From Owenweeksia sp963758205 (GTDB lineage Bacteria; Bacteroidota; Bacteroidia; Flavobacteriales; Schleiferiaceae): a stretch of DNA of 64,000 nt. Both the position numbers and the translations under genes were made by a program. Below the pieces are notes generated by a model, which worked only from the letters and a program-made list of their open reading frames with translations, did no database searches and had not been told where the DNA came from. Of this stretch, positions 34,016 to 42,910 are shown piece after piece. The DNA is taken from positions 1,054,001 through 1,118,000 of the forward strand of contig CAVWUM010000002.1 in the NCBI GenBank assembly GCA_963758205.1. The letters are read 5' to 3'. Each line of letters begins with the position of its first letter. The first letter of the stretch is position 1.

Positions 34016-35020
34016 TTGAAGCCTTCCCTTTCCATCATCACCCCCGTAAAAAATGCCGCCCCATGGCTGGTAGATTGTATTAAATCCGGGATAAGTCAAA
34101 GCTTTACCGATTGGGAATGGATTTTTATAGATGATCATTCCACTGATGATTCGTATAAAATGGTTTCCGCTTTCGCGGACATGGATGTACGGATTCAAAT
34201 CCATGCTAATCCTGAAAAAGGTATTATCGGAGCCTTAAAAAAAGGTTTGCTGGAGGCCAGGGGCCATTACATCACACGCATGGATGCTGATGATGTGATG
34301 CCTGAAGGTCGCCTTGAGAAAATGGTGAAGGCTTTGGACGAGAGTCCTCCTCAAACCATCGTAACAGGAAAGGTGGAATACTTCTCCGAAACTGAAGTAA
34401 GTGAAGGCTATCGCAAGTATGAAAGGTGGCTCAACGGGCTTCAAACAACCGAAGATCTTTACACTAACATTTACAGGGAATGTGTGGTTGCTTCACCAAA
34501 CTGGATGATGCGCACAGAAGAGTTACGAGCCGTTGGCGGGTTCTCAGGCCTCATATATCCGGAAGATTACAATTTGGTATTCAGATGGTATCGAAATCAT
34601 TTTAAGTTTAAAGTGCTTCCGGAAGTTACCCTGCACTGGCGGGAGCACCCACAGCGCACCTCGCGAAATTCGGAGAACTATGGGCAGCGTAAATTTTTTG
34701 AGCTAAAGCTGAAACGCTTCCTGGAGCTGGATTATAATAATAGCAAACCACTGGTACTATGGGGCACGGGTATTAAAGCCAGGCTTACGGCTGATCTGCT
34801 GGATGCAAATCCAATAGATTTTACTTGGATGGATTTAAAGCCAAACCTCTTTCCTTCCGGTATAGCTAATCACCCAGTTGTGGATTATCGCGAAATTGAA
34901 AAACTGGACTCCCCGACTCTGCTCCTGGCCATTTATCCTGCAAAAGCAGAAATGGTAAAATTACAGCAATACTTAAGCAGGCTTAATTTAGAGATAGGAA
35001 AAGACTACTGGTTTTTATGA
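34016..35020 (+). CDS. Glycosyltransferase family 2
   Basis: 334 residues from TTG 34016. GT-A fold with SIITPVKNAAPWLVDCI, the nucleotide-binding FIDDHSTDDS strand and the metal-binding DADD (RMDADDVMPEGR). The distal part has LHWREHPQRTSRN, common in membrane-linked GT2 enzymes, and a ~90-residue C-terminal extension (WGTGIKARLTADLL...) resembling a small Rossmann-like add-on. Transfers a sugar to an unidentified acceptor, probably in surface glycan synthesis. Its last 16 bases overlap the convergent histidine kinase gene. Confidence 0.87.
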   Translation: MKPSLSIITPVKNAAPWLVDCIKSGISQSFTDWEWIFIDDHSTDDSYKMVSAFADMDVRIQIHANPEKGIIGALKKGLLEARGHYITRMDADDVMPEGRLEKMVKALDESPPQTIVTGKVEYFSETEVSEGYRKYERWLNGLQTTEDLYTNIYRECVVASPNWMMRTEELRAVGGFSGLIYPEDYNLVFRWYRNHFKFKVLPEVTLHWREHPQRTSRNSENYGQRKFFELKLKRFLELDYNNSKPLVLWGTGIKARLTADLLDANPIDFTWMDLKPNLFPSGIANHPVVDYREIEKLDSPTLLLAIYPAKAEMVKLQQYLSRLNLEIGKDYWFL

Positions 35021-37074
35021 GCAGTTTCAAGGTACTTACTCAAAATCTCTTCCAGCGCCTGGTTGGTAAACGGCTTGGTTAGGTAATCCTGCATACCCGC
35101 AGTACGGGCCTCCTTTACCGCCATATTGGTAACATCTGCCGATAAGGCTATAATTGGGGTTTTACAACCCGACTCCCTGATTTTTTGGGTAGCTTCAATG
35201 CCGTCCATCTCAGGCATGTGGATATCCATAAAAATAAGGTCGTATTTGGTATTTGCACAACTTTCCACAGCTTCTTTACCATCCGAAACCACATCTACCT
35301 TCAGGCCCCGGGATTCCAAGAGTTTTGAAATCACGATGACATTCATTGGGTTATCCTCGGCAATAAGTATATGGTTTCCCCTGGATTTTATAGGAATCTG
35401 AGCCTCACCTTTTACGGTGCTTTCGAAAACTTCAAGGCGCATCCTCACTGTAAATACAGAACCTTTGCCTACTTCACTTTCTACCGAAATGGTTCCTCCA
35501 AGGCGCTCCACCAGTTTTTTGGTAATGGCCAACCCCAGGCCTGTACCTTCATACCTCTTTCTTAAGCCTGTTTCTACCTGGGCGAAGCGGTCAAAAATTA
35601 TCCCCAGGCTTTCCTGTGGTATGCCAATACCGGTATCGGCAATGGTTAGTTCCAGGTTAACATCACTGCCATCCACCTCCTGAAAAAGAGAAACCTCTAC
35701 CGAGCCATGATCAGTAAACTTATAGGCATTGCGGATTAGGTTGGTAAGTATCTGTCCGAATTTAACCGTGTCGCTCAACACTAAAACCGAGGAGTCCGCA
35801 GGTAAATTCCTGATAAGCTCCACATTTTTATTCTCAAAGCCCTCATCATACAGATTAAGCAGACCAGCCACCTGAACTGTTGGTGAAAATGGCTTTATGT
35901 TCAACTCAATACCGCCCGTTTCCACCTTGTCAATTTCCAGAATATCATTTACAATAGAAAGGAGATTTTTAGAGGAAAACTCCATCATGCCGAGGTATTT
36001 TCTACGCTGTGTTTCTGTAAGGCCATCCGTTTGTAAAATAGTTACCAAGCCCAAAACTGCATTAAGCGGAGTACGTATTTCGTGGCTCATGTTTGATAAA
36101 AACTCTGTTTTTACCCGTGAGGCTTTAAGGGCCCTTTGCTTTTCCTGTTCCAGTTGGGCATTAAGTGCGCTAAGCTTATTGTTTACCTCGGCTATACGTC
36201 TGGATTCCCACCTGGATTTTTGTGTGAAGTAAGTTATAATCGCAATCGCCAATGCTATTATGAGCCCGAGTATGAGGCCTATCCGGCTTTCATAAAACTG
36301 ATTTTCCTTAAAAAAACCCTGGGCCGGGGTCATTACAAATTTCCAGCTTTTACCTTCCAGATCTAGTGGGATGGCCACTTCGTACATGAGGTTGCTCTTA
36401 GTGCTGGGTGTACCCCATTGGTAAAATAGTGTTCCGTTTTGATCGTAAAGCCGGAGGCTGAAGGGTCCGCGGGCATCCATCACCTCATCAAAGTGGCTGG
36501 TAAAATCGAGGCCGGCCGTTATGGTACCCTGAAAGCGGCTGTTATAATACACAGGAGCATCTACTAAGAAAGCGTAGCCCTGTTGCCTAAGCTCGGCCCA
36601 GTGCGTCATGTTTACGGAGCTGTCTTTTGCACTTTTAAGCCACTCTGTTCTGCGGTATTCAATATTTGCGAGATTTAAACCAAGCGCGGCCTCATTGCCT
36701 TCTTCAGGTTCAATTTTCCGGATGGTCATATTCGAGTCAATCCACTCCACCAATAAAAAGGAGGGGTTTTGCTGTAGTACCAGAGAAGCATCATGTACCC
36801 AAAAATCAAAATACTCGCCATTGGTTACCTCAAGGCGGCTTTTAAGATTATGAAGAGTTTTTATGTTATCCTGTAGCACAGCCGAAAACTGATCACTGAT
36901 AAAATGACCTGTAAGGTTTAGCCTGTTTTCAGCAGTTTCTTCCACCTGGTGCTCATAGCCACTCCATATCATAACAAAAGCTAAGGCCACCATTGCGCCA
37001 ACCACCACCGAAACCATGAGTTCCCGGACTCTGCGCAAATTGGTTTTACCTGTTCCTGCTGATTGTTGTTTCAT
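35005..37074 (-). CDS. CHASE-domain hybrid sensor histidine kinase with receiver domain
   Basis: 689 residues. One membrane helix near residues 20-38, an extracytoplasmic CHASE-type ligand-binding domain (about 75-210), a second helix (RIGLILGLIIALAIAIITYF, about 265-287), a short coiled linker, the HisKA domain with phospho-accepting His in FLSNMSHEIRTPLN, the HATPase_c domain (N box LTNLIRNAYKFT, G boxes DTGIGIP and GTGLGLAI), and a C-terminal receiver domain with EDNPMN acidic pocket, DLIFMDIHMPEMDG (Asp in FMD is the phospho-site) and a PFTNQ Lys-Pro motif. Senses a small molecule outside the cytoplasm; no dedicated output regulator lies nearby, so a separate partner is likely. Confidence 0.95.
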   Translation of the reverse strand: MKQQSAGTGKTNLRRVRELMVSVVVGAMVALAFVMIWSGYEHQVEETAENRLNLTGHFISDQFSAVLQDNIKTLHNLKSRLEVTNGEYFDFWVHDASLVLQQNPSFLLVEWIDSNMTIRKIEPEEGNEAALGLNLANIEYRRTEWLKSAKDSSVNMTHWAELRQQGYAFLVDAPVYYNSRFQGTITAGLDFTSHFDEVMDARGPFSLRLYDQNGTLFYQWGTPSTKSNLMYEVAIPLDLEGKSWKFVMTPAQGFFKENQFYESRIGLILGLIIALAIAIITYFTQKSRWESRRIAEVNNKLSALNAQLEQEKQRALKASRVKTEFLSNMSHEIRTPLNAVLGLVTILQTDGLTETQRRKYLGMMEFSSKNLLSIVNDILEIDKVETGGIELNIKPFSPTVQVAGLLNLYDEGFENKNVELIRNLPADSSVLVLSDTVKFGQILTNLIRNAYKFTDHGSVEVSLFQEVDGSDVNLELTIADTGIGIPQESLGIIFDRFAQVETGLRKRYEGTGLGLAITKKLVERLGGTISVESEVGKGSVFTVRMRLEVFESTVKGEAQIPIKSRGNHILIAEDNPMNVIVISKLLESRGLKVDVVSDGKEAVESCANTKYDLIFMDIHMPEMDGIEATQKIRESGCKTPIIALSADVTNMAVKEARTAGMQDYLTKPFTNQALEEILSKYLETAHKNQ

Positions 37075-37297
37075 GTTGATGACCGTAAAAAATTCTGTAC
37101 TCCCTGTAAATACATGCAGGGGCCAAATTAAGTAAGTATTTTGAAGAAGTATAGCATTTCAGTTTACTGCCACACAGCCTAATAAAAGCAGTGCGGATTC
37201 TTCTTCTACAATGGCGATTTGCCAATTTAATCAGGATAGTTTTACAAATTGAAAACATATTCTGACTTCATCCTGTTGGGTTTTAAAGATTTAAGCA

Positions 37298-38692
37298 ATG
37301 AGTAATACAGCAACAGATGATGCCGTCATCAGCACCATAAACCCGGCAACCGGTGAAAGGTTAAAGGAATATGAAATGATGACCAAAGATGAAGTGAACA
37401 AGGCCATAAAATCCTGCCATGAAGCTTTTAAGGAGTGGAAAAAAATCTCTCCGGAAAAAAGAGCCGACAAAATAAAGGCCATTGGAAAAGCTTTGAAAGA
37501 TAATAAGGATGAGCTTATCGCCACCATGGTGGAAGAGATGGGTAAGCTGAAAAAACAAGCCAAGGCAGAGATTGACCTTTGCGCTGCCATTTGTGAATAC
37601 ACAGCCGAAAACGGCCCAAAGCAACTAAAGGATGAAGAGCGCGAGTTGCCGGATGGCGGACGTGGGGTAATCACGTATTCGCCAATCGGGGTTATATATG
37701 GCATTCAACCATGGAATTTTCCCGTCTATCAGGTTATCAGATATACCATCGCCAACCTTATGGCCGGCAATGGCATACTACTAAAGCATGCCAGTTCGGT
37801 AACAGGTTCAGCTCTGAAAATTTCGGAAGTATTTAAGGAAGCGGGTATGCCCGATAACCTTTTTACGGTGCTGTTAATAGATCATGATCAATCGGATGAT
37901 GTGGTTCAACATGAGTTGGTACGAGGTGTAACCCTTACCGGCAGCCCAGGTGCAGGAGAACATATTGGAAAAATTGCCGGTGAAAAATTAAAGAAAACTG
38001 TATTGGAACTGGGTTCCAACGATGCTTATATAGTTCTCGAAGATGCAGATCTGGAAGTGGCTATAAAGCATTGTGTGCGTGGACGAGTATTCAATAATGG
38101 CGAAACCTGCGTGGCAGCTAAGCGATTTATCGTAGTAGATAAACTGTATGATAAGTTTAAGGAAGGCTTTGTTGAAAAAATGAAGAACCTGAAATATGGC
38201 GATCCTAATGATGATACCAGTGACCTTGGACCCATGGCTCGTGAGGATTTACGCGATGAACTGCATGAGCAGGTTATGGAAAGTGTTGAAAAAGGCGCTG
38301 AAATTCTCTGTGGGGGAAGCATCCCGCAAGGTAAAGGGTATTATTACCCTGTAACGGTATTAGGCAATGTAAAGCCGGGCCAGCCTGCATATGATGATGA
38401 ATTGTTTGGTCCCGTAGCCTCACTTATCCATGCAAAAGATGATGAGGATGCTATGCACATCGCTAACGATAGCCGCTTTGGCCTTGGCGGAGGAATATTT
38501 TCTAAAGATGAGGATAAGGCCTTTAAACTGGCCAAAGAGCATTTTGATACCGGAATGGTGTTTATCAACTCATTTGGTTTGGCCCAGCCCAATATGCCCT
38601 TTGGTGGCGTAAAAGATTCAGGGTATGGCCGTGAACATGGCGGTTTTGGCGTAAAGGAATTTGTGAACGCCAAGGCAATAATGAGATTATAA
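37298..38692 (+). CDS. NAD(P)-dependent aldehyde dehydrogenase (succinate-semialdehyde type)
   Basis: 464 residues from ATG 37298. ALDH superfamily: IQPWNFPVYQ, LLKHASSVTG, TLTGSPGAGEHIGK, general-base Glu in TVLELGSNDAYIVLE, catalytic Cys in NNGETCVAAKRF, and the C-terminal MPFGGVKDSGYGREHG. This organisation is closest to NAD(P)-dependent succinate-semialdehyde dehydrogenases of the short type. The second glycine of the usual ELGG is serine here (ELGS). Just 28 bases upstream of an SDR gene, so co-transcription is likely; probable role in aldehyde oxidation. Confidence 0.9.
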   Translation: MSNTATDDAVISTINPATGERLKEYEMMTKDEVNKAIKSCHEAFKEWKKISPEKRADKIKAIGKALKDNKDELIATMVEEMGKLKKQAKAEIDLCAAICEYTAENGPKQLKDEERELPDGGRGVITYSPIGVIYGIQPWNFPVYQVIRYTIANLMAGNGILLKHASSVTGSALKISEVFKEAGMPDNLFTVLLIDHDQSDDVVQHELVRGVTLTGSPGAGEHIGKIAGEKLKKTVLELGSNDAYIVLEDADLEVAIKHCVRGRVFNNGETCVAAKRFIVVDKLYDKFKEGFVEKMKNLKYGDPNDDTSDLGPMAREDLRDELHEQVMESVEKGAEILCGGSIPQGKGYYYPVTVLGNVKPGQPAYDDELFGPVASLIHAKDDEDAMHIANDSRFGLGGGIFSKDEDKAFKLAKEHFDTGMVFINSFGLAQPNMPFGGVKDSGYGREHGGFGVKEFVNAKAIMRL

Positions 38693-38720
38693 ACAAATAA
38701 TAATAGTAAATAGAGAAAGA

Positions 38721-39464
38721 ATGAAATTGAAAGACAAAGTAGCAATTATAACCGGTGCCAGCAGTGGTATTGGTGAAGCCACAGCCCTTAGGCTGGCAGG
38801 CGATGGAGCAAAAGTAGTATTAACCGCAAGGCGTAAGGAAAAGCTGAAAGAGCTTGAAAAAAAGATTACCGATAGTGGTGGTTCTGCCTTGGTGGTAGAA
38901 GCTGATGTAACCAACCGTGATGACATTAAGAAACTGGCAAAACAGACCAAAGAAACATTTGGACCCTGTGATATACTTGTAAATAATGCCGGTATTATGC
39001 CGCTGAGCTACATGAAAAATATGCATGTGGATGAATGGCTAAAGATGGTGGATGTAAACATTAATGGGGTATTATACTGCCTGGCTGAGATAATGCCGGA
39101 TATGATAGAACGTAAGAGCGGACACATTATAAATATCAGTAGTGTGGCAGGCCGCGAGGTAATGCCCGGTGGAGCGGTATATTCCGCAACCAAGTTTGGT
39201 GTGCGCGCTCTTAGTGATGGTTTGCGTAGTGAGTTATCACCCAGCCATAATATCCGCGTAACCTGTATAGAGCCGGGAGCCGTGGCTACAGAACTTACCG
39301 AATCCATTACTGATGACGAATTAATGGATGATTTTAAAGATCAGTTTGGAAAGCTGGAGTTTTTGGATAGTGATGATATTGCAAATGCCATCTACTATGC
39401 CCTAACCCAAGGCGAAAATGTAAATGTAAATGAGATGCAGGTAAGACCTGTATCCCAAGGGTAA
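38721..39464 (+). CDS. Short-chain dehydrogenase/reductase, 3-hydroxyacid dehydrogenase-like
   Basis: 247 residues. Classical SDR with ITGASSGIGEAT, the TARRKEKL pattern suggesting NADP preference, ILVNNAGIMP, catalytic serine in IINISSVAGREVMPGG, and YSATKFGVRAL with the Tyr/Lys pair. The C-terminal IEPGAVATELTES region fits the family of NADP-dependent 3-hydroxy acid or clavaldehyde-like reductases. Follows the aldehyde dehydrogenase by 28 bases and is followed by a terminator, so the two form a small operon; a joint aldehyde and alcohol redox role is an inference. Confidence 0.9.
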   Translation: MKLKDKVAIITGASSGIGEATALRLAGDGAKVVLTARRKEKLKELEKKITDSGGSALVVEADVTNRDDIKKLAKQTKETFGPCDILVNNAGIMPLSYMKNMHVDEWLKMVDVNINGVLYCLAEIMPDMIERKSGHIINISSVAGREVMPGGAVYSATKFGVRALSDGLRSELSPSHNIRVTCIEPGAVATELTESITDDELMDDFKDQFGKLEFLDSDDIANAIYYALTQGENVNVNEMQVRPVSQG

Positions 39465-39487
39465 CACATCCTTTTAAGGATTTTACA

Positions 39488-39520
39488 GTAACAGCACTTC
39501 AGAAATGGAGTGCTGTTTTT
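39488..39520 (+). terminator. Rho-independent terminator after the ALDH-SDR operon
   Basis: AACAGCACTTC (39490-39500) pairs with GGAGTGCTGTT (39507-39517) around an AGAAAT loop with one T-G wobble, followed by T-rich sequence. It ends the plus-strand unit 25 bases after the SDR stop. Confidence 0.85.
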
Positions 39521-39583
39521 ATTTGTATGATACTGATGATACAGGAAATATTTACCTTGCCTCTATTACCGCAATAATTCCTA

Positions 39584-40150
39584 ATGGACCATAAAATACG
39601 CTGTGGCTGGGTGAATGATGACCCGCTTCACATAAAATACCATGATGAGGAGTGGGGAGTGCCCGTGCATGATGACCGTAAGATGTTTGAGTTTTTAATA
39701 TTGGAGACTTTCCAGGCAGGGCTAAGTTGGTACACCATTCTTAAAAAGAGAGAAAACTTCAGAAAGGCTTTTGACGATTTTAGTTATAAAAAGATAGCTA
39801 AATACGGAGAATCCAAAGTGGAGGAACTACTTCAGAATGCAGGCATTATCCGCAATCAACAAAAGATACGTGCGGCTATAAATAATGCCCAAAGGTTTAT
39901 AGAGGTACAAAAGGAATTCGGCAGCTTCTGCAAATACATCTGGGGTTTTGTGGATAACGAGCCTATTGTAAATAATTGGAAATCGTTAAAAGAAGTACCC
40001 GTCACAACTCCTATCTCAGATGCATTAAGTAAAGACCTGAAAAAGCGAGGATTTAAGTTTGTAGGTTCCACCACTATTTACGCTCATATGCAGGCCTGTG
40101 GAATGGTGAATGATCATGTGGTGGGGTGTTTTAGATTTGAAAAGCTATGA
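39584..40150 (+). CDS. tag: DNA-3-methyladenine glycosylase I
   Basis: 188 residues. Base-excision repair enzyme that removes 3-methyladenine from alkylated DNA. The diagnostic RCGWVNDDPLHIKYHDEEWG opens the protein: Cys7 and a following His bind zinc, matched by HMQACGMVNDHVVGC at the C-terminus, giving the Cys-His-His-Cys zinc site. Conserved active-site residues of the family lie in LETFQAGLSWYTIL and KKRENFRKAFDDF. Length equals the E. coli Tag (187). Converges with the PIN-domain gene, whose stop is 4 bases away. Confidence 0.95.
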   Translation: MDHKIRCGWVNDDPLHIKYHDEEWGVPVHDDRKMFEFLILETFQAGLSWYTILKKRENFRKAFDDFSYKKIAKYGESKVEELLQNAGIIRNQQKIRAAINNAQRFIEVQKEFGSFCKYIWGFVDNEPIVNNWKSLKEVPVTTPISDALSKDLKKRGFKFVGSTTIYAHMQACGMVNDHVVGCFRFEKL

Positions 40151-40153
40151 AGA

Positions 40154-40624
40154 TCAGGCCTCTCCTGCAAGCTTCAATATTGTAGTTAGCATCTGCTCAG
40201 ATATTCTGAAATCAGTTGAACGAACTCTATCTATGATGGGTGTTATTTCATCTATCGCGCCAATGCGTTTAGCTCGAAGTAATACGCCCATGCTACCTGA
40301 GTAATTTATTTTTAACTCCTCTGCCAGGTTTCTAGCCTTCAAATCGTCAATAATTAAGACTGAATCAGATTTTTCCATAGACAGAGCCATAACGCTTGCT
40401 TCACCCCTATCTACTTCCAATTCCAGAAGCTGCATGTATTTCTTATCAGAGCAGCTCCGTTCTTTAATCCAATCTGGAATTGCCTTACCAAACTCTACTT
40501 TTACTTCGGGTGTAATTAATACCTCACCCGATATTACTTTCAAAAGGTGTAAGCAATCTAATTTATTTAGTAAAATTAAACAGCTTGTATCTACAACTAA
40601 GGTTTTAGAATTGGTCTGCATCAC
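40154..40624 (-). CDS. PIN-domain protein of the DUF3368 family (toxin-like)
   Basis: 156 residues. DUF3368 PIN-like fold with acidic residues placed for metal binding: LVVDTSCLILLNKL, GEASVMALSM and SVLIIDDLKARNLAEE. The family is usually found as the putative nuclease toxin next to a UPF0175 protein, as here; its start overlaps the upstream UPF0175 gene by 20 bases. Target RNA and toxicity are unproven, and the pair may act in other ways. Confidence 0.85.
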   Translation of the reverse strand: MMQTNSKTLVVDTSCLILLNKLDCLHLLKVISGEVLITPEVKVEFGKAIPDWIKERSCSDKKYMQLLELEVDRGEASVMALSMEKSDSVLIIDDLKARNLAEELKINYSGSMGVLLRAKRIGAIDEITPIIDRVRSTDFRISEQMLTTILKLAGEA

Positions 40625-40835
40625 GCTCTATTTCAGAGGCAGGATAGTTCGGCAATGCAACATCATAGTCAGCTAAAATCTCAGAGAATGCGACCTTGGA
40701 AAGACCTGCAAGATCAGCAGCCTGACCCAGGGATAAAGTACCCCTCTCGTACATTTTAGCGGCCATAAAGCGCTTAACATCTTTTTCGTTAAGATTTAAA
40801 TGCTCTGGTATCTTAAGAATCAGGTTCTTTGTCAT
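40605..40835 (-). CDS. UPF0175 family protein (antitoxin-like)
   Basis: 76 residues from ATG 40835; the open frame reaches 40934, but that part overlaps tsaB and lacks family similarity. UPF0175 signature: LNLNEKDVKRFMAAKMYERGTLSLGQAADLAGLSKVAFSEILADYDV, a helix-turn-helix-like segment suited to DNA binding and autoregulation. Partner of the DUF3368 gene, with the two reading frames overlapping by 20 bases, the usual antitoxin-first arrangement. It starts 68 bases after tsaB. Confidence 0.85.
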   Translation of the reverse strand: MTKNLILKIPEHLNLNEKDVKRFMAAKMYERGTLSLGQAADLAGLSKVAFSEILADYDVALPNYPASEIERDADQF

Positions 40836-40902
40836 GATAAGGAAATAGTGCCTTACTATCCAAGGCAACATTTTTATCAAAGTTAGGAATTTACCAGATG
40901 CC

Positions 40903-41592
40903 TCAAAGTAGCCTCTTAGGCTTACCCGCCACAAAATCCTTTAAATAAAAGGGTTCAAAGTAGGCTACATCTCTAAATCTGCGGTTGGCATAATGTTGCT
41001 GCGCGATTTGGTTTAGGGCCATAGCTGAGGGATACTTTAGGTCATGAAAAACAAAACGCTCATCGGTTAATACCCCTTTACATTTTTCGGCCCCATCCCC
41101 GATAAGGTGAATTTTTGGCGCTTTTAATTTTATAAAGGAATTAGCTTCAATCACTTTGGCTTCAATATCCTGTTTACGCTCCCCTTTGTAATCATGCACT
41201 GCACAATACACTTCCATCCTGCGGGCATCCAGCATGGGGATCACTACCTCACCTCGCTTTACTTTGGTTTTGGCGATAAAATCATCAACAAGCACCTGTA
41301 GCCCGTCAACGCTAATTAGTGGAATTTCCAAGGCATAGCAAAAACCCTTAGCAGCAGATATCCCAATACGAAGGCCTGTATAGGATCCAGGCCCCATCCC
41401 CACGGCAATGGCTTTTAAATTTTTAAAAGTCACCTTAGCCTCTTTCAGGGTTTCTTCTATAAAAACATGCAATTTTTCGGAATGGATATACTGGTCACTG
41501 CTTTCTTCGCGAAATGCCAGTATCTGATCTCCTCTTCCCAAAGCCACAGAGCAGCTTTTGGTGGAAGTTTCAAGGTTTAGGATTAATGCCAT
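40903..41592 (-). CDS. tsaB: tRNA threonylcarbamoyladenosine biosynthesis protein TsaB
   Basis: 229 residues. ASKHA-fold, inactive-kinase-like partner of TsaD in making t6A37 on ANN-decoding tRNAs. Signature pieces: ILNLETSTKSCSVALG, the AIAVGMGPGSYTGLRIG loop shared with TsaD, and GFCYALEIPLISVDGLQ. ATG 41592 abuts the preceding HlyD stop (TAG at 41593-41595), so the two are translationally coupled; the connection to an efflux operon is not functional in any obvious way. Confidence 0.95.
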   Translation of the reverse strand: MALILNLETSTKSCSVALGRGDQILAFREESSDQYIHSEKLHVFIEETLKEAKVTFKNLKAIAVGMGPGSYTGLRIGISAAKGFCYALEIPLISVDGLQVLVDDFIAKTKVKRGEVVIPMLDARRMEVYCAVHDYKGERKQDIEAKVIEANSFIKLKAPKIHLIGDGAEKCKGVLTDERFVFHDLKYPSAMALNQIAQQHYANRRFRDVAYFEPFYLKDFVAGKPKRLL

Positions 41593-42906
41593 TTAGTCGT
41601 CTTCCTCATCATCCTCCCTGCGTCTGTCGCGGGAGCTTTTCTTTTCCTCCTCTTTAACGTCATCACCGTTAACCAGCTTTTTGCTCACCAGGCTGTAAGG
41701 TCCGGTAATTACTTGTTGACCCTCAGTAAGCCCGGAGATTATTTCGATATTCTCATCATCCTGAATACCGGTTTCCACAACCTGCAATGCAGCCTTACCA
41801 TCTTTAAATACAAAAACCACTTCGTAATCCTTCTTTTCCTCATCATCAGCCTCGCTGTTGCGCCCTATTTTATAGGATTTTGCCTTAGTACTTGTATCAC
41901 TACGTGTAGTAACAGCCTCAATAGGTACGGCTATTACTCCTTCTTTTTTGCGGGTTTTTATTTCCACACTTGCGGTCATTCCCGGCCTGAAGGGCGATTG
42001 CTGCCCCTCTTTAAGTAATGCCTGGTATGATGACTTAAGGATACGCACCTTCACTTCAAAATTGGTTACCTGGTCTAATCCCGCACCAGCGGCCAGGCGG
42101 GCAGAATTGGCAATTTCCGTAACGACACCTTTAAATTCCTTATCAAGATAGGCATCCACTTCAATGATGGCGGTATCGCCAAGGCCTACACGAATGATGT
42201 CGTTTTCATTTACCTCGGCCAGCACTTCCATATTCTCAAGGTTGGCAATACGGGCAATTTCAGTACCGGCCATTTGTGCCGTTCCCACCACTCTTTCTCC
42301 AACTTCTGAGTTCAGCATGCTCACCGTGCCCGATTGCGGGGCATAAATTGTAGTACGGGCCAGGTTATCCTGTGCTTCACGATAAGTAGCCTCGGCACTG
42401 GCAAGCTGGAATTCGGCACTTTCAATATTAAGACGGCCCACATCATAAGCGCGCTGAATAACATCAAACTCTGCCTGGCTTATTACATTTTGTTTAAAGA
42501 GTTTTTCATTACGATTAAAGTTGCTTTTGGCCTCGGTAAACTGCGCTTTGGCACTAGCCACTGCCGCCTTGGCGCTGTTTAAGGATGCCCTGGCCCTGTT
42601 AACACTCGCCAAATAAATATCAGGATTTATCCTTATCAACAAGTCTCCCTTTTTAACGGTATCGCCCTCTTCAATGGGCAATTCAATAATTTCTCCTGAA
42701 ACCTCAGAACTGATCTTTACTTCCACCTCGGGTTGTATTTTTCCACTGGCGATTACTGTCTCCTCGATGTTCAGCTTCTTCACTTCAGAAATAGTAACCT
42801 CCTCTTTATTATCGCTGCCAATCCAGCCCTGCTTTTTGGCCACAACCAAAAGTATAACCAGCAAAATGCCGGCTACTATCAGCACATTTCTAAGTTTCTT
42901 GCTCAT
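41593..42906 (-). CDS. Efflux periplasmic adaptor (HlyD/MacA-like membrane-fusion protein)
   Basis: 437 residues. N-terminal membrane anchor (NVLIVAGILLVILLVVA), then a biotinyl-lipoyl-like hairpin (VKISSEVSGEIIELPIEEGDTVKKGDLL), a long alpha-helical hairpin (about 100-200, AKAAVASAKAQFTEAKSNFNRNEKLF), a second lipoyl half (IYAPQSGTVSMLNSEVGERV) and beta-barrel and membrane-proximal parts. The C-terminal tail is highly charged (DRRREDDEEDD). It links an inner-membrane pump, not present here, to the outer-membrane channel encoded just upstream. Overall it resembles MacA-type adaptors of ABC pumps. Confidence 0.9.
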   Translation of the reverse strand: MSKKLRNVLIVAGILLVILLVVAKKQGWIGSDNKEEVTISEVKKLNIEETVIASGKIQPEVEVKISSEVSGEIIELPIEEGDTVKKGDLLIRINPDIYLASVNRARASLNSAKAAVASAKAQFTEAKSNFNRNEKLFKQNVISQAEFDVIQRAYDVGRLNIESAEFQLASAEATYREAQDNLARTTIYAPQSGTVSMLNSEVGERVVGTAQMAGTEIARIANLENMEVLAEVNENDIIRVGLGDTAIIEVDAYLDKEFKGVVTEIANSARLAAGAGLDQVTNFEVKVRILKSSYQALLKEGQQSPFRPGMTASVEIKTRKKEGVIAVPIEAVTTRSDTSTKAKSYKIGRNSEADDEEKKDYEVVFVFKDGKAALQVVETGIQDDENIEIISGLTEGQQVITGPYSLVSKKLVNGDDVKEEEKKSSRDRRREDDEEDD

Positions 42907-42910
42907 CCTG

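Noticed and set aside
40836..40934. Upstream extension of the UPF0175 gene to 40934
   Set aside because: It overlaps tsaB, and the family match begins at ATG 40835.
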